Source: a virus
IMG/VR virus record: IMGVR_UViG_3300020202_000035
Coordinates: 1-43,391 of that record
Length of the DNA stretch: 43,391 nucleotides
Reading direction: 5' to 3' (one strand)
Positions 39,034 through 43,391 of this stretch are shown piece after piece. Made by a program: the position numbers and the translations under genes. The number at the start of each line of letters is the position of its first letter. Positions within the stretch are counted from its first letter, which is position 1. A model generated the notes under the pieces. That model was not told where the DNA came from and made no database searches. It worked only from the letters and a program-made list of their open reading frames with translations.

Positions 39034-39558
39034 ATGGATCTCAACCTTACCGATCGACCCCAAGTTTACGAACTTTCATCGCTCGCTTGCCGCTTGCGCT
39101 CAGACTCCGATCTTCGCAACCACATGCGACGATGCCCAACTTGCAACTCCAATATCGAAGATCGCTTCGTCACGTTGTACCGAGGACTCATCGATGCGCT
39201 CTATCGCGTTTATCGGTGGTGCGCTCAAAGCAGGCGCAACACCTTCGAGACTAGGGAAATCAAACACCTCCTTGGAAAAAATGAATACGCTCGCTTTGGC
39301 GATCTCGTCCGTTTCGGAGGCATTGTCTACAAACCCAAAGACGAAGACGGCAAAAGCAGGAAAGCGCTTTTCGGAATCAACATGGAGCGCGCGCGCGAGT
39401 TTTTCGCAGGCACGCGACAGATCCCGATCCAGATCGTTCTCAATCAGATCACCAACCAGATCGAAGAATCGCGCTATGTCACGGTCGACGACTTCCCAGA
39501 ACTGAAAGACCTGTTGCGTGAAGACGGACTGTTTGACCACCAGAAATCTCTTTTATGA
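39034..39558 (+). CDS. Early protein with HxxxCxxC motif, unknown function
   Basis: A 174-residue protein. N-terminal His30-x3-Cys34-x2-Cys37 (HMRRCPTC) could bind zinc. The middle contains WCAQSRRNTFETREIKHLL and a wing-like strand, a possible winged-helix domain; the C-terminus includes ESRYVTVDDFPELKDLLR. The start at 39034 follows the loader stop by one base. It may act in replication; no named family is recognised. Confidence 0.7.
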   Translation: MDLNLTDRPQVYELSSLACRLRSDSDLRNHMRRCPTCNSNIEDRFVTLYRGLIDALYRVYRWCAQSRRNTFETREIKHLLGKNEYARFGDLVRFGGIVYKPKDEDGKSRKALFGINMERAREFFAGTRQIPIQIVLNQITNQIEESRYVTVDDFPELKDLLREDGLFDHQKSLL

Positions 39559-39758
39559 ATCGACGACAACCCAAGCAGAAAACCCCGATCCTTTCCATTC
39601 ACATCCCTGGATATTGCAAATGCTGTATCTGCCAAGAGTGGAAAAAGAAAAAAGCATGGGACCATGAAATCCAAGGCTTCCTCTGCATCGACTGCCTGGA
39701 TCACGACATAGCCGCTCAAAGCTTTCTGGACCAGCTTCACAACGAGGGGAGCCTATGA
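39555..39758 (+). CDS. Small cysteine-rich zinc protein
   Basis: A 67-residue protein with a Cys cluster (C21, C23, C24, C26) and a second CxxC (C44, C47), suggesting a zinc fold. It is joined by ATGA overlaps to both neighbours. It probably binds nucleic acid or protein; no family is recognised. Confidence 0.7.
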   Translation: MNRRQPKQKTPILSIHIPGYCKCCICQEWKKKKAWDHEIQGFLCIDCLDHDIAAQSFLDQLHNEGSL

Positions 39759-40177
39759 GCGAGATCCAGTTCACCCTTCAAGTTTGCCCCAAGTCCACGC
39801 AGTTCGGAAACCGCGGCTTTGTTCGCAACGGCAAGCTCATGTTCTTTACCGATAAGGAAAAGAAGAACTATCAGGCCACCGTGTCCCTGCATGCTGCCGC
39901 CCACAAACCGCACACCCCGCTCTCAGGACCCGTCGAGCTTGAAATGATCTTTGTCGTTCCAAGACCGAAATACTTACAAGCACGTAAGTTTGCCGACGGC
40001 CTCATCCCTTGTCCCAAGAAACCTGACTACGACAACCTCGCCAAAGGCACCCAGGACGCTTTAAGCACCACAGGCTTTTGGCTGAACGACAGTCAAATCT
40101 TCGATGCTCGCATCCGCAAGTTTTACGCCGAGCGCTCAGGCGCTCCGCGCATCGAAGTTCGCATCAAAGAAATCTAA
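39755..40177 (+). CDS. rusA: RusA-family Holliday-junction resolvase
   Basis: A 140-residue protein with RusA motifs: KKPDYDNLAKGTQDAL carries Asp91, Asp93 and Asp101, the likely metal-binding acidic residues, and NDSQI (111-115) follows. RusA cuts four-way DNA junctions produced by recombination. It fits the recT and nuclease module. Its start overlaps the preceding stop (ATGA). Confidence 0.9.
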   Translation: MSEIQFTLQVCPKSTQFGNRGFVRNGKLMFFTDKEKKNYQATVSLHAAAHKPHTPLSGPVELEMIFVVPRPKYLQARKFADGLIPCPKKPDYDNLAKGTQDALSTTGFWLNDSQIFDARIRKFYAERSGAPRIEVRIKEI

Positions 40178-40190
40178 CCCCAAAGGAAAT

Positions 40191-40649
40191 ATGCAAAATG
40201 CTGCTACAGGAGAAATCGAAAAAGTTGAAGACCCCAAAGTTGCCCAGGAACTAAAAGCCGACGGCCATTGTGTCCTTCACGTCGGAGAAGCCGTTGACAT
40301 CAAAGGAGGCAAATTTCGAGTCAGTTCGCTCGGAAAGAAAATGATCGTGCTCGAAGGCTTGCCCAAAACCAGCATCGTCGAAGAAGACCTATCCAAAAGC
40401 CTACGCGACACCCGAACCGTCCTATTCAACACCATGGTTCAACGCGACAAGCTGCGACAAGTTCTCATCCATCTTCTTTTGGAAGCAGGCGGATCGAAAA
40501 CCATTTCCGTCGCCGAACTCGAGAAGATCCCGCTCACGCGGAAATTCAAAGCCGATGCCAACGAAGAAGCCAGGACCGTCACCTTCACCGTGGTTGAATC
40601 TCAACCTGAGCTAAAAATTGTAGAACCACAAACCGATGAAAAGAAATAA
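40191..40649 (+). CDS. Early protein, unknown function (152 aa)
   Basis: A 152-residue protein. The start at 40191 is preferred to an upstream in-frame ATG inside rusA, because AAAGGAAAT stands directly before it. Contains HCVLHVGEAVDIKGGKFRVS and GKKMIVLEGLP, a compact beta domain, then a helix rich in Arg and Leu. The C-terminus is acidic. The ORF overlaps the MazG-like start by 14 bases. No family is recognised. Confidence 0.7.
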   Translation: MQNAATGEIEKVEDPKVAQELKADGHCVLHVGEAVDIKGGKFRVSSLGKKMIVLEGLPKTSIVEEDLSKSLRDTRTVLFNTMVQRDKLRQVLIHLLLEAGGSKTISVAELEKIPLTRKFKADANEEARTVTFTVVESQPELKIVEPQTDEKK

Positions 40650-41070
40650 AGACAATACTTCGGTATGTCCGAAGAGACTTATTCTGAAAAACGAGCACGG
40701 ACAGGTCACGCTCTTTTGGACGGACGGAGATCTGTTCGAGAACTGCTTTGTCCAGGCATTCAATTCAATGGCTGAAAGCGTCCACGCAACCGCGAAGTCA
40801 AAGGGATGGTGGAATAACAAGCGCAACGATGGAGAGCTGATCGCCCTGATTCACTCCGAGCTTTCGGAGGCTCTTGAAGCATTGCGCCACGGAAATCCTC
40901 CCGACGACAAGGTTCCTCAATTCACAGGAGCCGAAGCCGAACTTGCTGATGTCGTTATCCGAATCATGGATATGGCACAAGCTAGAGGATGGCGAGTCGC
41001 CGAAGCGATCGAACACAAAGCCAACTTCAACAAAACCCGCGCCAAGATGCATGGAGGAAAGAAGTTCTAA
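40636..41070 (+). CDS. MazG-like nucleotide pyrophosphohydrolase
   Basis: A 144-residue protein with the MazG-type metal-binding helices: LIHSELSEALEALRHG (Glu75, Glu78) and GAEAELADVVIRIMDMA (Glu102, Asp105). The family removes pyrophosphate from nucleoside triphosphates, including house-cleaning of non-canonical nucleotides and possibly alarmones in phages. An extra N-terminal part of 45 residues is unusual. It may adjust nucleotide pools for replication. Confidence 0.82.
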   Translation: MKRNKDNTSVCPKRLILKNEHGQVTLFWTDGDLFENCFVQAFNSMAESVHATAKSKGWWNNKRNDGELIALIHSELSEALEALRHGNPPDDKVPQFTGAEAELADVVIRIMDMAQARGWRVAEAIEHKANFNKTRAKMHGGKKF

Positions 41071-41073
41071 GTT

Positions 41074-41172
41074 ATGAACATCATCGGATTAGCCATCGCG
41101 TTCGCTCTTGGATTCGTCACAGGCATCGCCCTGCTTATCATCCTCATCGCGCGCGCCATGAACCGAAACTAA
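41074..41172 (+). CDS. Single-segment membrane micro-protein (32 aa)
   Basis: A 32-residue protein that is almost wholly one hydrophobic helix (NIIGLAIAFALGFVTGIALL). It starts three bases after the MazG-like stop. Similar micro-proteins end other operons here. Translation is plausible; no function is known. Confidence 0.5.
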   Translation: MNIIGLAIAFALGFVTGIALLIILIARAMNRN

Positions 41173-41222
41173 TATGACCATGAAACCCCGCAAATCTAAG
41201 TCTGATAAACAGAGAAAAATTT

Positions 41223-41303
41223 ATGGATGAGAATACAGCACTAACAATTTTAGGGTGCGTTTTTATCATCTGCACAACGCTAATGACTTTGAAAAAGAAT
41301 TAA
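41223..41303 (+). CDS. Single-segment membrane micro-protein (26 aa)
   Basis: A 26-residue ORF with one hydrophobic stretch (TALTILGCVFIICTTLMTL). A still shorter 18-residue ORF (41174-41230) overlaps its start by 8 bases and could couple its translation. It ends just before the second hairpin leader. Evidence is weak. Confidence 0.34.
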   Translation: MDENTALTILGCVFIICTTLMTLKKN

Positions 41304-41305
41304 GA

Positions 41306-41357
41306 GGGGGAGGTTGTAACATCTTCCCCGCAAGAAACACGATCCATCGTTTAACCA
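41306..41357 (+). promoter_or_regulatory. Recurrent hairpin leader, copy B (upstream of the C5 methyltransferase)
   Basis: GGGGGAG (41306-41312) pairs with CTTCCCC (41323-41329). Then TCCCCGCA, nine bases, ATCC, ATC, TTTAACCA and the GTG start at 41358. The same arrangement is at 2303-2363 and 43117-43168. No Shine-Dalgarno is at the normal position. Confidence 0.62.
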
Positions 41358-42122
41358 GTGAATGAAACAAAGCCAACACACCTCGATCTCTTTAGCGGCA
41401 TCGGCGGCTTTAGCCTCGCAGCCGAGCGTTGCGGATTCCGCACAATCGGATTCTCAGAGATCGACCCCTACGCCTCCGCCGTCCTCAAAAAACACTGGCC
41501 AGACGTCCCTAATTACGGAGACATCCGAAACATCCCATGCGAAGAACTCCGAGGAACTATTGCTCTCCTTACAGGTGGGTTTCCGTGCCAGCCTTTTAGC
41601 GTTGCCGGGTCGAAACGTGGAGATCGAGACGAGCGCCACCTATGGCCGCTCCTTGCCGAAATCATTGGCAAAGTTCGACCCCGTTTCTGCCTGTTGGAAA
41701 ACGTTTCAGGGTTGCTTTCAATTTCTAACGGAAGGGTCTTTGGAGCCATTCTCGGAGACTTGGCCTCGCTCGGGTATGATGCTCTCTGGAATTGCGTACC
41801 AGCCTCAGCCGTTGGTGCGAATCACCAAAGAGACCGAGTCTGGATTGTTGCCTACAATGCGGAAGGCTTTAACGGGAAGCCTGTCACCGCATCGATGCAA
41901 GGACAAGTTCAACAATCTGGAAAGCGTTCTATCGCGCCAGATGTGGCCGACACCAGACGCGAGTCAAGCCCCACCTTGGAGCAAGTAATTGGTGGGCAGT
42001 TGAACCCTCAATTTGTCGAGTGGTTAATGGGCTACCCAATAGATCACACCGCCTTAGATGCCTCGGAAATAGTATCGTCCCGCAAGTCGCGGAGATCTTC
42101 TTCAAAGAAATTAGAAAGCTAG
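41358..42122 (+). pseudogene. C5-cytosine DNA methyltransferase, frameshifted before its C-terminal motifs
   Basis: The 254-residue frame carries motif I DLFSGIGGF (10-18), motif IV GGFPCQPFS with catalytic Cys77, motif VI ENV (114-116) and motif VIII QRDRVW (157-162). The expected C-terminal part is in another frame: NWWAVEPSICRVVNGLP and RLRCLGNSIVPQVAEIFF (motif X) at about 41987-42127. One extra base, for example in the C run at 41969-41972, would join both into one 256-residue enzyme. Thus the gene is probably broken, or the base is an assembly error or is bypassed by frameshifting. GTG start after leader B. Confidence 0.82.
41362..41988 (+). CDS. Long second reading frame inside the methyltransferase gene
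   Basis: An ATG four bases after the methyltransferase GTG opens a 208-residue frame that overlaps the enzyme almost completely. It encodes TWPRSGMMLSGIAY where the enzyme frame encodes LASLGYDA and onward, then LLPT and WPTPDAS. Proteins with such patterns occur as annotated phage proteins. The same single base that would repair the enzyme would join this frame to GGQLNPQFVEWLMGYP, giving 253 residues. It may be a true overprinted gene, or only a shadow of a highly conserved enzyme. Confidence 0.38.
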   Translation: MKQSQHTSISLAASAALASQPSVADSAQSDSQRSTPTPPPSSKNTGQTSLITETSETSHAKNSEELLLSLQVGFRASLLALPGRNVEIETSATYGRSLPKSLAKFDPVSACWKTFQGCFQFLTEGSLEPFSETWPRSGMMLSGIAYQPQPLVRITKETESGLLPTMRKALTGSLSPHRCKDKFNNLESVLSRQMWPTPDASQAPPWSK

Positions 42123-42145
42123 TCTAACACCTAAATGAATTATTT

Positions 42146-43126
42146 ATGAGCACCAACAAATCAGAGGGAGAGCATCACGGCTCCACCGCAGTAGACGCCG
42201 TTAAATCTCGTGCGCTTTGGGATATAAGAGCCCTTCAAAGTGAGAATAAGTCTCTCAAGGCTCAAGTCTCCTCTCTACAAAAAGAGCGAGACGAGGCCAG
42301 AGGTTGTCTAGACCGTGCCAATAAGCTCACAGGAGCCCAAGCAGATGAAAATGCAGAGATCGTAAGGAAGTTGGAGGCTCAAGTCTCCTCCCTTCAATCC
42401 TCCCTAAAAAAAGCAGAGGAGAAGATAAAGGAGTTAGAGGAAGCATTGAGCGAAGATCCCACTGAACCCCCTCCGTTCACCGTGACAGATATATTCATGG
42501 AGAAAGCTCGTAAGGAAGGAACGCTTAAAACATATAAGCTGGTGCCTGTCAGCCCATCCCCACAGAAGGAAGTCGCTCCCCTGTCCGCTGTAGCCTCGGC
42601 GAAAGAGGATCGCTCCAAACCGTCAGAGGTGGAGGAACTAAGAGGTATTAAATGGCTGATCTGGTCTAATGAACATGAATTATGGTGGAGTCCTGACTCT
42701 AAAGGTTACACACCCCACATCAAGGAGGCTGGAAGATATTCTCTCGATGAGGCGTTGGATATTTGCCAAGACAAGCTTTACCGTCGAAAGCTCCATAATA
42801 TCGGAACGGAGATTCCAGCCGAAGTCATGGTTCCATCCCCTGAATTGATCGAAGTGCTGCAAGCCGAGGGAAAAGCTAATTCCACGGATGACGTGAAACT
42901 CCCCACAGTAGAAGACGTTCAGGCCATATATGCCGAGGGAAACGCCACACCCACGGAGAAGACGGATAACTCCCAAAACAATTCCTTGGACGTCCCCTTA
43001 GAGATTGCAGAGGGGCTATATAAGGCATTGAACGATGCTTGGGAGACTGGGTGTCTTACAAAAGCTCAAGATGTTGCCCTAGCAGCTTATGACAAATGGA
43101 AAGAGCAACAGAATTTGGGGAAGTAA
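42146..43126 (+). CDS. Coiled-coil phage cargo protein with KWLIWSNEH / GYTPHIKEAGRYS domain
   Basis: A 326-residue protein. Residues about 25-100 form a coiled coil with two similar stretches (KAQVSSLQKE and EAQVSSLQSS). After a Pro-rich linker comes RGIKWLIWSNEHELWWSPDS, then GYTPHIKEAGRYSLDEALDIC (about 166-212), a pattern I associate with small conserved phage proteins. The C-terminus is a helical domain (about 280-326). No enzymatic motif is seen. The end NLGK and the hairpin that follows resemble the end of the gene at 1680-2312. Confidence 0.72.
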   Translation: MSTNKSEGEHHGSTAVDAVKSRALWDIRALQSENKSLKAQVSSLQKERDEARGCLDRANKLTGAQADENAEIVRKLEAQVSSLQSSLKKAEEKIKELEEALSEDPTEPPPFTVTDIFMEKARKEGTLKTYKLVPVSPSPQKEVAPLSAVASAKEDRSKPSEVEELRGIKWLIWSNEHELWWSPDSKGYTPHIKEAGRYSLDEALDICQDKLYRRKLHNIGTEIPAEVMVPSPELIEVLQAEGKANSTDDVKLPTVEDVQAIYAEGNATPTEKTDNSQNNSLDVPLEIAEGLYKALNDAWETGCLTKAQDVALAAYDKWKEQQNLGK

Positions 43127-43168
43127 TACGTTGTCCCCGCATTACCCCTTATCCCTCGATTTGAACCA
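43117..43168 (+). promoter_or_regulatory. Recurrent hairpin leader, copy C (upstream of the N4/N6 methyltransferase)
   Basis: GGGGA (43117-43121) pairs with TCCCC (43134-43138). The TCCCCGCA motif, nine bases, ATCC, CTCG, ATTTGAACCA and the ATG at 43169 follow. It matches copies A and B. The stop codon of the preceding gene (43126) lies in the loop. No Shine-Dalgarno is present. Confidence 0.62.
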
Positions 43169-43391
43169 ATGAAGCCCTATTACCAAGATAACGCAGTTAC
43201 AATCTATCATGGGGATTGTCGCGCCATCTTACCGACATTGTCACCCGTCGACTTGGTGCTTACAGATCCACCTTATGGGGTAAACCTAGATTACACAGAA
43301 GCAATAGATGACTCCTTTGAAAATTGGATGTCGCTTATGTGTTTTTTAATTCCAAGTGCGACACGCATGTCAAAGACGCTTTTATTAAGCA
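43169..43391 (+). CDS. Beta-class DNA methyltransferase, N-terminal part; gene continues at 1
   Basis: The ATG at 43169 opens the frame that continues at base 1 after circularisation: YQDNAVTIYHGDCRAILPTL then LVLTDPPYG. The segment from 43265 onward repeats 1-127. The start follows leader C. The whole gene is 675 bases including the stop, coding for 224 residues. Its domains are described under 1-579. Confidence 0.9.
   Translation, partial: MKPYYQDNAVTIYHGDCRAILPTLSPVDLVLTDPPYGVNLDYTEAIDDSFENWMSLMCFLIPSATRMSKTLLLS
43265..43391. repeat. Terminal direct repeat, second copy (assembly overlap)
   Basis: Identical to 1-127. It should be removed to obtain the unique 43,264-bp circle. Confidence 0.93.

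Noticed and set aside
41174-41230. An 18-residue ORF with ATG after the 41074 micro-gene
   Set aside because: Too short and without its own ribosome site; it is mentioned only as a possible coupler to the ORF at 41223.
1-43391. Diversity-generating retroelement, as in BPP-1
   Set aside because: The head genes are BPP-1-like, but no reverse-transcriptase-like ORF, no template/variable repeat pair and no C-type lectin receptor gene of that kind was seen on either strand.
1-43391. CRISPR arrays, insertion sequences or transposase genes
   Set aside because: No regular spacer-repeat array, no transposase motif and no inverted-repeat-bounded element was recognised by eye.

Overview
The window is the complete genome of a temperate, tailed, short-tailed (podovirus-like) phage of a Gram-negative bacterium, assembled as a circle. 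The last 127 bases (43265-43391) repeat the first 127 exactly, so the unique circle is 43,264 bp and one gene, a DNA methyltransferase, is cut by the artificial ends. The virion genes follow the Bordetella phage BPP-1 plan: terminase, head-tail connector portal, Bbp19-like protein, scaffold, capsid, Bbp16-like cement protein, then T7-like tail tube proteins and internal virion proteins. Gram-negative hosts are suggested by a candidate spanin pair with a lipobox. The host genus cannot be read from the sequence.

Layout. (1) 30.7 kb down to 3.5 kb, minus strand: one long late operon. It runs terS, terL, portal, scaffold, capsid, cement, tail adaptor, tail nozzle, internal virion proteins including a 2414-residue polyvalent protein, a T7-type tail fibre, several adhesin-like proteins, and a lysis cassette (XhlA-like protein, holin, overlapping spanin pair, endolysin). 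An initiator-like tRNA with anticodon CAU sits inside the lysis cassette. (2) 30.7-32.1 kb: attachment site and tyrosine integrase. The site is built around the 5' half of a tRNA-Gly(GCC) gene, flanked by two pairs of CAGACTAAA repeats. (3) 32.1-34.5 kb: control region with a HicB-HicA pair, small membrane proteins, three ribbon-helix-helix proteins, an excisionase-like protein and two matching palindromic operators. (4) 34.6-41.3 kb, plus strand: recombination and replication genes. These are RecT, a Cas4/RecB-like nuclease, an O-like initiator carrying an internal iteron-type origin, a DnaC-like loader, RusA, a MazG-like enzyme and many small genes joined by ATGA overlaps. (5) 41.3 kb through the circle junction to 3.6 kb, plus strand: cargo genes. 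They include a frameshifted C5-cytosine methyltransferase with a long second reading frame, a beta-class N4/N6 methyltransferase, a Lar-like zinc protein and many small phage genes. Three of these genes share an unusual hairpin leader in place of a Shine-Dalgarno sequence.

How it works together. After entry the circle can integrate into a host tRNA-Gly gene by the tyrosine recombinase. The ribbon-helix-helix proteins and their palindromes probably control the early rightward promoter. RecT, the nuclease and RusA make a recombination module; the O-like and DnaC-like proteins start replication from the iterons; the methyltransferases and the Lar-like protein probably protect the DNA from host restriction. 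The leftward operon builds the particle and lyses the cell.

No reverse transcriptase or diversity-generating retroelement was seen, unlike BPP-1. No CRISPR array, transposon or gene-free stretch above 300 bases is present. All functional names rest on motif recognition by eye; no database search was run.
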